This document shows positions 1 to 8,252 of a stretch of DNA of 34,903 nt, in pieces. The number at the start of each line of letters is the position of its first letter. Within the stretch, counting starts at the first letter, position 1. The stretch is from contig JBGZBY010000095.1 in the NCBI GenBank assembly GCA_041844915.1, forward strand, positions 1 to 34,903, in the 5' to 3' direction. The notes beneath the pieces were generated by a model. The model did not search any database. It was not told the DNA's origin and saw only the letters and a program-made list of their open reading frames with translations. The stretch is from W11650 sp041844915 (GTDB lineage: Bacteria; Bacillota; Clostridia; Lachnospirales; Vallitaleaceae). Made by a program: the position numbers and the translations under genes.

Positions 1-67
1 AAAAACAGAAATTATGGAAGAAAAGTGTAAAACAGTAAGCTATAAAAAGAAGGGCAAACGGAACCTA

Positions 68-99
68 CGAAAAAATAAAACCCGCTGTAAAACAGCGGG
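68..99 (-). terminator. Rho-independent terminator of tRNA-Gln
   Basis: An 8-bp G+C-rich stem (81-88 with 92-99) with a 3-nt loop is followed on the minus strand by a run of T broken by one A (80 down to about 70). It begins about 5 nt beyond the tRNA discriminator base, so the tRNA is a single-gene transcript. Confidence 0.9.
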
Positions 100-103
100 T
101 TAA

Positions 104-175
104 CAGCGATAGTGGGAATCGAACCCACATCTTATGAGTCAGAGTCATACATGTTAGCCTTTACACCATATCGCA
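104..175 (-). tRNA. tRNA-Gln (anticodon CTG)
   Basis: A full 72-nt cloverleaf can be drawn on the minus strand: D stem GTGT/ACAT, anticodon stem TATGA/TCATA with loop CTCTGAC (anticodon CTG, reads CAG), 4-nt variable loop, and T stem GTGGG/CCCAC with loop TTCGATT. The acceptor stem pairs at positions 2-71 to 7-66, but position 1 (T) faces T at position 72 instead of the usual A. Discriminator is G. The CCA end is not encoded (TTA follows) and must be added by the nucleotidyltransferase. Confidence 0.93.
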
Positions 176-203
176 ATAGAAAAAATATCTTCCACGAATA
201 CTT

Positions 204-232
204 ATTATACACCCATTCCGGAAAAAAGTAAA
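204..232 (-). promoter_or_regulatory. Sigma-A promoter of tRNA-Gln
   Basis: On the minus strand TTTACT (227-232) and a perfect TATAAT (204-209) are separated by exactly 17 bp. The -10 box lies about 28 nt before the first tRNA base, fitting a short 5' leader removed by RNase P. Confidence 0.8.
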
Positions 233-322
233 GAGGTTTTTTCAAAAAAATAGGGTAAGGGCAGGTCATTTCCATCCTATTTTTTCTATAAATTTTCTTA
301 TAATATTCTTTAAAATTTGGAG

Positions 323-351
323 TTGATTTTAAAAAGAAGCTATGCTATTAT
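323..351 (+). promoter_or_regulatory. Sigma-A promoter of the SLH-caspase gene
   Basis: TTGATT (323-328), 17-bp spacer, TATTAT (346-351). The predicted start of transcription near 358 leaves a leader of about 174 nt before the ATG at 532. Confidence 0.7.
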
Positions 352-357
352 GACAAA

Positions 358-531
358 GGATATTCAATGAGAATAATAATCAATGGCATTTGATGACGAG
401 CGATGGCGGATATGCTTTGGAAAATAGTCTTAGGGAAAAGAAATTTAGTAGCGATGGAGTAAATTTTACCGCAGGCAGCAGCATGGTCTTGCGGTTTTAA
501 CTATAAATATTTAATCCTATGAGGAGGACAT
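358..531 (+). promoter_or_regulatory. Long 5' leader with hairpin, unassigned
   Basis: The leader is about 174 nt and ends in a strong ribosome-binding site (GAGGAGG, about 5 nt before the ATG). A 6-bp hairpin ACCGCA/TGCGGT (468-473 with 490-495) followed by TTTTAA lies some 35 nt before the start and could act as a weak attenuator. It does not match riboswitch consensus sequences I know, including cyclic-di-GMP type I. Confidence 0.35.
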
Positions 532-3500
532 ATGAAAGCAAGGGTCAAAAAAAGCATTCACATTTTTTTATGTATTATTTTGCTGCTTAGCAGCTTTTCT
601 TTGCCTGCCAATGCGCAGCATTGGGCGCAGGAAAAGGTTGAAAAAGCCAAAGAAAGAGGGATTATCGACAGGCTGACAGGGGAAACGCTGCGCCTTGATG
701 ACAGCCTGAATCGAGCAGAAGCGGTTGAGCTGATTAATCGGGTTTTTGGCTTTACCGAAAGAAAAGCGACTGGTTTTGTGGATATTCAAAATCATAGGGC
801 AAAGGAGGCGATTGAAATTGCTTTTGCTGCCGGCTATGTAAAGGGAACGTCGGCGGAGCGGTTTTCACCAGAGCAGACACTGACAAGAGAGCAAGAGGCG
901 GTCATGCTCTATCAAGCGTTTGGATTTGCGCCGCTGAAGCTGGAGCAGCCGTTTAAAGACTGGGATCAAATCTCCGATTGGGCGAAGGAAGCGGTGGCTA
1001 CTTTAACTGTTAAGCAGATTTTAAAGGGTCATCCGAGCGGAGAGTTTAAGCCGAAGGAGCAGCTGACCAGAGCACAGGCAATCAGCGCGGCGGTCGCCGC
1101 AGAGGAGCTCTATCAGACCATTGCTGCCGAGCAAAGGAAGCTGGCGGAGCAGAAAGCATTGGAGGAGAAGGCGAAGCAGAAGGAAGAAGCTGCCGCAACA
1201 CAGCCCCAGCTTTTGCCTTTGCCAGAGGAAAGCATTGTTAACCCGATGAGAATTCGGCAGGCGGCCGAGCAGCTTTTTGTTGTTTCCGTCAATGAAGGAG
1301 AGGAATTGGCCAAGGTTCGGCAGGATATTTTAAAGAATTATCCCGGTATTCAAGCAGAGAATTTACATTTAGCCAAAATTTTCAAAAATGATAGAAAGGT
1401 ATTGGCATATATTGAGCAGACCAATCTTTCTTTTCCGGCGCTGGCCGCACCGGAAGAGGTGATCGACGGCTTTTATGCTTTAAATCAGGAAAAGGATTTT
1501 ACTTTGCTGGAGGAAAGCGCGAAGGCTGATCGGCAGGAATGCCTGCTGGTTGTAGGCAAGCCGGATAGGACGCAGGTTATTTCGGTCGGCAGGAAAATTT
1601 TGGGCTATCCGCAAAACAGTCTAAAGGTAGGGCTAGATTTAAATAAAGAAACTATTTTAGTAAGGGGATTAAATCTGGAGCTGGAGAAAACGCCGGCAGA
1701 GGCCTTGGTTTTAAATGCGGCAATCGGGCAAAGCGGCAAGGCCAGTGAAAATCCCGGTCAGCTGGTGATTGCTCAAAATAAGATAGACCTCGGCAAAGAA
1801 AGCGAAGCGGTAAAGTCGGGTATCCGCATCCGCATCCCGGTCAGCCGTCAGGACGAAGCGCTCGGCGAGCTGCGGATAGAAAACAATGTGGTGATAGGAA
1901 GCGGCAATACCAAGGACACCTCGCGAAATGCCGAAGCCATTTCCTTAATTACCAGAGCCAAGGAAAACACGAGGGTCGTCATTAAAAATAATCATATCAG
2001 GGATTATATGTTTCACGGAATCGGTGTAACTGCCGGAAAGGACGCTTATATAGAGGTGACGGACAATCATCTGGAAAATATTGGCCAAAACGGTATGGGC
2101 ATTTTCCTGTTTGATACGCCGAAGGAAGTAAATATCAAAGGCAATCGGCTTGACAGCTTCGGAACCAAGGAAATCAAATCCGGCGCCTTTGGCACAGAGC
2201 CAAAGGTAGGAGCTGAGTCGGAAACTGGCATCAGTCTGGAATATATCGACATAGTATATGGCGTAAAAATCAACCAGAAATATTATAGCAATGCCGCTTT
2301 GCTGGCGCATGACCTGGCAGTAATTGATAACCGAGTGGCAGAAAAGGCTAAAAACGACGAGTTGGATGGCGTTTTTGACTGCACGCCGATTTACATAGGA
2401 CAAAAAAATAAATTTGCTGATCCTGTTCAGGCGTTGAACGGAAGAAGCAGATTAAATAAAAAAGATGTAATTGTGGTCAAAAGCGAGGACGGCGATTTGG
2501 TGCTGGGTGTAAATCCTGACAATCCGTCAGCGCAAAAGCAGGTGAAAAGTCTGCATTTGACCGGCAGCGGCTCGGGCAGAGTAATTTTAAGTGAAAATTT
2601 GGAAATTTTGGAGGATTTGATCATTGACCTGCCGAATGCTATGGTGCAAAACAAAGCCAAAGTAAAGGGGAAGGTTCAAGTGTGGAATGTCAGGGAAAAT
2701 GACTTTTCCGCCTTTCGCTTGACAATGGAAAAGAACAAAATTTTTAAAAGCAATGCCTCGGACATTGTCATTTTGGTAGAGGACATCAAAAACCAACAAA
2801 ATCAGGCTATCGGCAAGGAAGCCTCCGATCTGACGATGGGCGTGCGTTTGCTGGTTGGCCAAGCAGAGCTTGCTAGGGAGCATTATCAGGTTTTGGATGA
2901 GGAAGATAAAATTCTTTTAAAGAAGGAGTATTTAAACACCTTAAAAGAAAATACCAGATTTTTACTGGAATATGGTGATCCGAAAAATCAAGTGCAAAGC
3001 GGGAAAAAGGGCTTTGAAATTCTGGTAGAGGATTTATCTGGCGGTAAGCTGGAGTTTGTCGAAGCCAGAGATCGGACGATTATTTGTGCCTATGCGCCGG
3101 AAGAAGGAATTCGCATTCGGCTGAAGGATTTAAAAAATATTTTGGGTGAGCCGATTGCCGCGGAAAAAAGCAATTTGACAGGCAATCTTCAACTGTCGGT
3201 CAGCTACCAAAAAGCGGAAGCGGCAGATTTTACTGTGAACGAGCAAGAGGACATTATCACGCTGAAAAAGGCTTTTTTGGATAAGGTGCCATCGCCGGCG
3301 TTTGGCAATACGCAGGCCATTCGTCTGGCTTTGACGGATACGGTCAACAGCATTGATGAAATTCAAATGCAGCTGGAGCTGGAGGTGCAGAATTACTCGG
3401 TCGATCAGGGTGCTGTTACAGCAAAAAATCCGTTGACCTTTACCGAAGGGAATGCCCTGCCGGAGGGCTTGACCTTTATCATAAAGGACTTGAAAAATGC

Positions 3501-6102
3501 TAAGGGAGAGCTGCTGACGGCGGCAGAAACGGATTTGACGCATTATCTGGAGGTTGAGCCGTTTCCGGTGGACTGGCAGCTGGAAATGATGGGAAGCGGT
3601 GAGGAGATTCGCTTTGACGTTCAGCATTATGAAATTGATGACGTAAATGATACTATCACCTTGAAAAAATCTTATTTGGACAAAATCAAGTCCAACCGGA
3701 AGGACACGGAATTTGGAGTGAAGCAGTATATTTTCAAATATCGGGATCCGAGATACGGCACCGAATTTCGCAGTAAAAAGATTTTGGTGCATATTAAAAA
3801 GCAGCTAATTCCACTAAGCGCAGAAACAAAGATTACATCAGCGAATTTTCAAATAGAGGCAAATAAGATTGTTTCGGGGAAGGTAGAGCTAAACTCGAGC
3901 ATGACGGTACGTGAGCTGATCTCTAAGCTGGAACGGGGCAATCCCAGACAAAGCCTAAGGGTGTATCGTCCAAGCGAATTGCCGGGCGGCGAGCTGCCGG
4001 AGCAAAATCTCTATCACTATAAGAATGAATATGAAAACCTTGAAAATCAGGATATTCTAGTTGTAACAGCGGAGAATGGAAAGGCAAGAGCTTACTATAT
4101 GCTCGAGTTTGCGGCAGCGGCGGCGGAGGAGCTGATTACTCAGGTTTTGGACAACGGGATTGTTTTGCAGCTGGGCGGTAATTTTATCAAGGTCAATGGA
4201 GAACAAACCGTAGAGCGGGTTCTCAATGCATTGTCCTATGCGGAGGGAGTGCGGCGCTTCATAAGGCAGGCGGATGGAGAAGCTGCCGCAACGGAAGTTG
4301 TTCGGGAAAATATGATTTTGCGTGTGCAAAAAGGAGAGAAAACGCAAGATAGAATAATTAAGGTGGTGAAAAAACCGGTCTATCGGGCGCTGATTGTGGC
4401 GAATTCGGATTATCCGGGAGAAAAGAGTGATTTAGCAGGACCGGTGGGCGATGCAAAGCTGATGAAGCGAGTATTGGAAGCGCAAAATTTTGCTGCTGGA
4501 AAAATGCGCAGCATTATGGTGAAGGAGAATTTGAAGAAAGAAGAATTCTTTGAAGCACTTCGGCAGGCATACGTTGGCGCCAATGAAAATGATATTTCCT
4601 ATTTTTATTATTCCGGCCATGGCTTTAATCAAGATGGGGTAAGCTATCTTTGCATGGTGGAGGCGGCGCTGGACGGTGCCAATCCGTTGGGGCTGTGGGT
4701 ATCGGTTGATGAGCTGAAAGCGGCGCTGGATCAAGTGCCGGGGAAAAAGGTTCTGATCCTAGATAGCTGTAATTCCGGTGGATTTATTGGTAAAAAAGCC
4801 TTGGACGGCTCCAGTGGAGCAACGCCCAAGCCTCATTCCGGGCAAAGCCGAGAGTTTGTTGAAACAGTGATGAATGAATTTAAGGCAAAGGCGGGAACGC
4901 CCAATTATCTGATTGGCGAAGAGTATAAAGTTCTGGCTGCCAGCTCGGAAAATGAGTTTTCCTATGAGGACAAACTGGAAAAGCTGGGGAAATTTACCAA
5001 GGTGTTGGCCGAAGCTGCCGGAGAAAATGGCGAGCTGAAAGCGGATGCCAATGCAGACCAAAAGGTCGGCTTGGAGGAGCTGTTTGAATATTTGGATAAG
5101 AATGTTATCTATACCTCGCATATTCAGGCGTATCCTCGTCAGGACAGCTTTGTGATTTTTGAAGCGCCGGAAAAGGCCGAGGCGGAGAGCGACAATGTAG
5201 AAGTATCTGCCAAGGAAAACGCCTATCAAGTTATTATTAGAGGCGAGCAGCGAATGATTGTTTCGCAGGCGGTAACGATTGATACCAATATGACGGTCGG
5301 AGATTTTCTAAGTCATATTTTGCCGGGCGATAGGCATCAGCGCTTATCTGTTGTAAGAAAGCCTCAATACTTGGGAGAAGCAGAAAAAGAAAAAGCGGAA
5401 GCCGATAAAATGGAACGCTTTGATTTTCTAAAGGTAACAGCGCAAAACGGCAAAGCAGTAAAATATTCTGTTATCGTAAAGCCGGCAAACTCCGTTCCAA
5501 CGCCGACGCCGGCTACTCCGGCGGCAGTTGAGCTGGCTCCGGATTTTGGCGGAGCTTATCAGCTTACTGCGGATAAGGCAGCAATCCAAAGCGGGACAAA
5601 AAAATTATCGGCAGAAGTAACAGTCGGTGAATTTTTACAGAGTGTAAAAAATCATATGGATTACAGTGTAATTCAGGTAAGGCAAGGCGAGCACAAAAAA
5701 GAAAGCAGTGAAAAGCTGGCAGCGGGAGATCGGCTATATCTGGAAAAGGGCGAAAAGAAGGCAAGCTATCATTTGCAGTTGAGCCTTGTCTTAGAGGAAT
5801 TGGAAAGGCCGGATTTTAATGGGAAATACAAGTTGTCTTATGATGAAAAATCGATTTTAAGCGGAAGTGAACGCTTGACGGAGGATGTTGAGGTATCTGT
5901 GTTTTTAAATGCCCTGGCGAATGCGGATTCTTACGATGCAGTAAAGGTTATCAAGGCCTATACCGAAAACGAAGAAAAGCAGGGCTGGGAGAAGCTGGAA
6001 AACGAAGATAAATTAATCGTGAAAAAGGGCGCGAAGCAGGCAAGCTATCGTTTGCAGGTGGAAAGCGGCAGCGGTTCGATTATTGTTGTGCCAACACCTT
6101 AA
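532..6102 (+). CDS. SLH-anchored caspase-like (peptidase C14) surface protein with beta-helix and repeat modules
   Basis: This is a 1856-residue exported protein. Residues 1-28 form a Sec signal peptide (cleavage likely after ANA). Three SLH domains (about 30-75, 82-132, 143-195) should bind secondary cell-wall polymer, followed by an E/K/A-rich linker. Residues about 430-620 carry Asn/Gly-rich turns typical of right-handed parallel beta-helices. Three stretches ending in D-x-I-x-L-K-K-x-[YF]-L (about 766-800, 880-920, 1000-1075) resemble CBM_X2 domains. A caspase-like fold starts at ALIVANSDYP (about 1287), with His1363 in YYSGHG and Cys1413 in LDSCNSGG, the clan CD dyad. DANADQKVGLEE (1505-1516) fits an EF-hand calcium loop. 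Five copies of another module (about 1098-1195, 1200-1283, 1562-1653, 1670-1752, 1761-1844) flank the protease. The ATG is set by GAGGAGG. The gene is monocistronic. Likely a surface or self-processing cysteine protease; the substrate is unknown and carbohydrate binding is only possible. Confidence 0.85.
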   Translation: MKARVKKSIHIFLCIILLLSSFSLPANAQHWAQEKVEKAKERGIIDRLTGETLRLDDSLNRAEAVELINRVFGFTERKATGFVDIQNHRAKEAIEIAFAAGYVKGTSAERFSPEQTLTREQEAVMLYQAFGFAPLKLEQPFKDWDQISDWAKEAVATLTVKQILKGHPSGEFKPKEQLTRAQAISAAVAAEELYQTIAAEQRKLAEQKALEEKAKQKEEAAATQPQLLPLPEESIVNPMRIRQAAEQLFVVSVNEGEELAKVRQDILKNYPGIQAENLHLAKIFKNDRKVLAYIEQTNLSFPALAAPEEVIDGFYALNQEKDFTLLEESAKADRQECLLVVGKPDRTQVISVGRKILGYPQNSLKVGLDLNKETILVRGLNLELEKTPAEALVLNAAIGQSGKASENPGQLVIAQNKIDLGKESEAVKSGIRIRIPVSRQDEALGELRIENNVVIGSGNTKDTSRNAEAISLITRAKENTRVVIKNNHIRDYMFHGIGVTAGKDAYIEVTDNHLENIGQNGMGIFLFDTPKEVNIKGNRLDSFGTKEIKSGAFGTEPKVGAESETGISLEYIDIVYGVKINQKYYSNAALLAHDLAVIDNRVAEKAKNDELDGVFDCTPIYIGQKNKFADPVQALNGRSRLNKKDVIVVKSEDGDLVLGVNPDNPSAQKQVKSLHLTGSGSGRVILSENLEILEDLIIDLPNAMVQNKAKVKGKVQVWNVRENDFSAFRLTMEKNKIFKSNASDIVILVEDIKNQQNQAIGKEASDLTMGVRLLVGQAELAREHYQVLDEEDKILLKKEYLNTLKENTRFLLEYGDPKNQVQSGKKGFEILVEDLSGGKLEFVEARDRTIICAYAPEEGIRIRLKDLKNILGEPIAAEKSNLTGNLQLSVSYQKAEAADFTVNEQEDIITLKKAFLDKVPSPAFGNTQAIRLALTDTVNSIDEIQMQLELEVQNYSVDQGAVTAKNPLTFTEGNALPEGLTFIIKDLKNAKGELLTAAETDLTHYLEVEPFPVDWQLEMMGSGEEIRFDVQHYEIDDVNDTITLKKSYLDKIKSNRKDTEFGVKQYIFKYRDPRYGTEFRSKKILVHIKKQLIPLSAETKITSANFQIEANKIVSGKVELNSSMTVRELISKLERGNPRQSLRVYRPSELPGGELPEQNLYHYKNEYENLENQDILVVTAENGKARAYYMLEFAAAAAEELITQVLDNGIVLQLGGNFIKVNGEQTVERVLNALSYAEGVRRFIRQADGEAAATEVVRENMILRVQKGEKTQDRIIKVVKKPVYRALIVANSDYPGEKSDLAGPVGDAKLMKRVLEAQNFAAGKMRSIMVKENLKKEEFFEALRQAYVGANENDISYFYYSGHGFNQDGVSYLCMVEAALDGANPLGLWVSVDELKAALDQVPGKKVLILDSCNSGGFIGKKALDGSSGATPKPHSGQSREFVETVMNEFKAKAGTPNYLIGEEYKVLAASSENEFSYEDKLEKLGKFTKVLAEAAGENGELKADANADQKVGLEELFEYLDKNVIYTSHIQAYPRQDSFVIFEAPEKAEAESDNVEVSAKENAYQVIIRGEQRMIVSQAVTIDTNMTVGDFLSHILPGDRHQRLSVVRKPQYLGEAEKEKAEADKMERFDFLKVTAQNGKAVKYSVIVKPANSVPTPTPATPAAVELAPDFGGAYQLTADKAAIQSGTKKLSAEVTVGEFLQSVKNHMDYSVIQVRQGEHKKESSEKLAAGDRLYLEKGEKKASYHLQLSLVLEELERPDFNGKYKLSYDEKSILSGSERLTEDVEVSVFLNALANADSYDAVKVIKAYTENEEKQGWEKLENEDKLIVKKGAKQASYRLQVESGSGSIIVVPTP

Positions 6103-6300
6103 TCCAGCTTCCATCCGGTGATTTAGGAAGTTTCAGCCAGAAGCTTAAGGGCTTGAAAGCTTCTGAATTACCGGAGGTCTGCGGCGGGGGAAAGAGGAAA
6201 AGGACGAAAAATTAAAATATGGAAGGCCTTTATCTGTACCAGAAAAGCTATTCACGAGCATATGGCGAGAATGGGAGAAAAAAGCGGAAAAGGAGAAAAA
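6103..6300. other. 3' region after the SLH-caspase gene
   Basis: No convincing gene is seen. A dyad AGAAGCTT/AAGCTTCT (6139-6146 with 6157-6164) lies about 40 nt past the stop, with no T run. The rest is purine-rich. Confidence 0.5.
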
Positions 6301-6388
6301 GAACGACCCTAAAAAGATCTAAGAAATCGCAGGAAATCACGCATCTATAAGCGGCGATTTCCTGCGATAAGCAAGGGGTTGTTCTTTT
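6301..6388. terminator. Large composite hairpin between convergent genes
   Basis: An exact 13-bp inverted repeat, ATCGCAGGAAATC at 6326-6338 with its complement at 6356-6368, is enclosed by a 10-bp outer stem (6301-6310 with 6375-6384, two G-U type pairs) and followed by TTTTAT on the plus strand. It lies between the SLH-caspase gene and the convergent CYTH gene, so a terminator for the long gene is the simplest reading. The size is unusual, and a small structured RNA or miniature element cannot be excluded. Confidence 0.6.
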
Positions 6389-6413
6389 ATGATGATCGAA
6401 GCATGCCAGCAGT

Positions 6414-6896
6414 TTAGTGGTAAGTGCTACCATGTTTTGCTAAAAAGCTATTATGATATTGCGGTTCATGGCTGACATTCTTTAAAAACCAAGCAGGCGG
6501 CTGAAAAGCGGCGGCTTCTTCTTCCGATGCAAATTCGACTTCCGCTAGGATTAGGCCGGTGAAGCAGCCCTCAAAAATATCCAGTTCGATGACATATTCC
6601 TTGCCGCTCCAAAAATAAGGCAGATAATAACGCTTTTTCTGAATAAAATAGCCCTCTGCCTTTTGAGCCAAGGCAGTATATTCGGCGGCGGTTAAGGGCA
6701 GCTCATACTCAATGTGTTTGACCATGCCGCTGCTCTTTACTGTCAGAATATAATCATCATTCATGCGTCGAATCCGAATAACCGGCGAAGTGTGAATATA
6801 GGCCTGTTCGATTTGGGCATAAGGAAATTTTTGATAGTCGATTTGCGCTGGATCGACCAAGTATTTGTATTCGATTTCATAATGTGAAGAATTCAT
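6414..6896 (-). CDS. CYTH domain protein (inorganic polyphosphate/triphosphate phosphatase family)
   Basis: 160 residues, about the size of a single CYTH domain. The N-terminal EIEYKYLV is the family ExExK signature that binds metal and phosphate. The other tunnel-lining motifs follow in order: RIRR, LTVKSSG, an E-x-E-L strand, KKRYYL, ELDIFEG and LAEVEF. Members hydrolyse triphosphate, thiamine triphosphate or similar compounds with Mg2+ or Mn2+ inside an eight-strand tunnel, in the cytoplasm; class IV adenylate cyclase is rarer. The start follows AAGGAGT by 6 nt. The gene stands alone between a convergent large gene and a hairpin-rich gap, so context does not point to the substrate. Confidence 0.88.
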   Translation of the reverse strand: MNSSHYEIEYKYLVDPAQIDYQKFPYAQIEQAYIHTSPVIRIRRMNDDYILTVKSSGMVKHIEYELPLTAAEYTALAQKAEGYFIQKKRYYLPYFWSGKEYVIELDIFEGCFTGLILAEVEFASEEEAAAFQPPAWFLKNVSHEPQYHNSFLAKHGSTYH

Positions 6897-6913
6897 AGCA
6901 ATACTCCTTATAG

Positions 6914-6958
6914 AATAAGCTTGTAAGCGGAAAATCAGATTACAGGCTTATTTTTTAT
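6914..6958 (+). terminator. Plus-strand terminator-like hairpin just upstream of the CYTH start
   Basis: AATAAGCTTGTAA (6914-6926) pairs with 6940-6952 over 13 positions with one wobble and runs into TTTTTTAT, a good intrinsic terminator for plus-strand RNA. There is no plus-strand gene before it. On the minus strand the same dyad lies 18 nt before the CYTH ATG. Confidence 0.5.
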
Positions 6959-6963
6959 GGCGA

Positions 6964-7010
6964 TAGAGGGAAAGCCTTAAGAAAAGCTTTTCTTATTGAA
7001 TTTCCCTCTA
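6964..7010. repeat. Nested inverted repeat upstream of the CYTH gene
   Basis: TAGAGGGAAA (6964-6973) pairs exactly with 7001-7010 and encloses an 18-nt palindrome TAAGAAAAGCTTTTCTTA (6978-6995). Together these could form a cruciform or a long hairpin in either strand's RNA. Confidence 0.6.
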
Positions 7011-7664
7011 TACAGTCAGCGGTTACATTGATAGTATTAATCCGGTACAATGCCGGCAGAGGCTGCAAGCAGAAGGCGCGGGAATCCTTAAGCAGGTCTT
7101 TAAGCGAGATAGGACAGCGCGGCGTTTCCTCCTTATTTATGACTTGCATTTCAACCGGGATATGTGTAAAATAAAAATAGATCATGCTTTTTGGGCCTTC
7201 TGTGAAAATGGACAGAAAAAGACAAAGGCTGCCAAAAGCACAAAAGGAACAAGTGCCAATGCTGGAAGGGAGATGCCGGATGAGCTTGAGCGAATTGCCC
7301 TTTTTTCAACCTTATCATATTTTAAAGGAAAGGGCAAGTTGGATTTTATAGCAAGGCTTTTAAGAGGCGCGGCGAGGAGCGGAGCGAAATTTTAGAAAAG
7401 GCCTGGAAAGGCTGTACAAAGTCTGTATAAAAGCGGTATTCTGCCGCCCAAAGCAAAGGCTGAAAATCATAAAAGCCACCGCGCTGAGCCGAGAAGGCGG
7501 AAAAGCTTTTTAGGTATGAGGGCGCGGGGAGATGGGCGAGGCTTTCAAGAGGCGCGGCAAGGAGCAGGAAAAAAGTGTTTTGCTTTTTGACGGAGGATAA
7601 AAGGCAGTTAAAAACGATGAAATAATTGATAAGCAGAAGAAAAGCAGTAGATAAGGAGGAACGA
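7011..7664. other. Intergenic region with an imperfect 28-bp direct repeat
   Basis: No supportable gene is seen. The short frames here lack ribosome-binding sites and family features. A G+C-rich repeat (7355-7382 and 7540-7567) differs at only a few positions. A related core, GGCGCGGC followed by A/G-rich sequence, occurs again near 17236, suggesting a dispersed genomic element. Confidence 0.45.
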
Positions 7665-8222
7665 ATGAAAAAAGCGCTTGTATTTTTGGCGAACGGATTT
7701 GAAGAAGCGGAGGCGCTGGTGCCAGTTGATATTTTGCGGCGGGGTGAGATTGAGCTGCAAATGGTATCGGTAACAGGAGAAAGAATGGTCAAGGGCGCTC
7801 ATAATATTTGGGTACAGGCGGATTGCCTGCTGGAGGAGCTGACCGATGAGCAGCGGGAGGCGGATGTTTATCTTTTGCCTGGAGGGATGCCGGGAGCGGA
7901 AACGCTGGCTGGACATAAGGGCGTGCAGGAGCTGATTTTGTCGGCGGCGCAAAAGGGTAAATTGCTGGCGGCGATCTGTGCGGCGCCGATGGCGCTGGGG
8001 GTGCTGGGGCTGCTGTGTGAGAAGGAGGCGGTTTGCTATCCGGGATTTGAGAAGTACTTGACCGGAGCGCGAATTTCCGAAGAACCGGTAGTTAAGGATG
8101 GCAATATCATTACCGCTAAGGGAGCGGGAGTAGCCTTTCCCTTTGGCTATGCCATTTTGAAAGCGTTGCAGGGCGAGGAAAGGGTCAGCGCCTTGAAGGC
8201 GCAAATGATGTGGCAGGATTAA
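7665..8222 (+). CDS. DJ-1/PfpI (ThiJ/YajL) family protein
   Basis: 185 residues, the normal length for a one-domain DJ-1 protein. The nucleophile elbow AAICAAP places the reactive cysteine at Cys105, and GFEEAEA gives the conserved acidic partner (Glu16, equivalent to Glu18 of human DJ-1). LLPGGMPGAETL is the typical loop before the elbow. Members act as redox-sensing or protein/glyoxal-damage repair factors, some as proteases or chaperones; which applies here is not visible. An upstream in-frame start at 7626 is rejected because AAGGAGG sits only 6 nt before the ATG at 7665. The gene appears monocistronic and converges on the DUF3899-like gene, sharing its terminator. Confidence 0.9.
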   Translation: MKKALVFLANGFEEAEALVPVDILRRGEIELQMVSVTGERMVKGAHNIWVQADCLLEELTDEQREADVYLLPGGMPGAETLAGHKGVQELILSAAQKGKLLAAICAAPMALGVLGLLCEKEAVCYPGFEKYLTGARISEEPVVKDGNIITAKGAGVAFPFGYAILKALQGEERVSALKAQMMWQD

Positions 8223-8252
8223 TGCAGGTAGGTGGGGGGAAGGAGAAAGAAG

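Noticed and set aside
1945..2403. Minus-strand frames inside the SLH-caspase gene (up to 220 codons)
   Set aside because: They are antisense shadows of a gene with a clear signal peptide, domains and ribosome-binding site.
6219..6350. Small Lys/Arg-rich frame of 43 codons after the SLH-caspase gene
   Set aside because: The nearest purine-rich site is about 16 nt upstream, and the frame ends inside the large hairpin. The basic composition follows from the A/G-rich DNA.
6955..7185. Minus-strand frame of 76 codons upstream of the CYTH gene
   Set aside because: It runs through the nested palindrome and has no ribosome-binding site or family features.
7144..7395. Plus-strand frame of 83 codons
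   Set aside because: It starts at TTG without a ribosome-binding site, has no recognisable features, and lies across the G+C-rich direct repeat.
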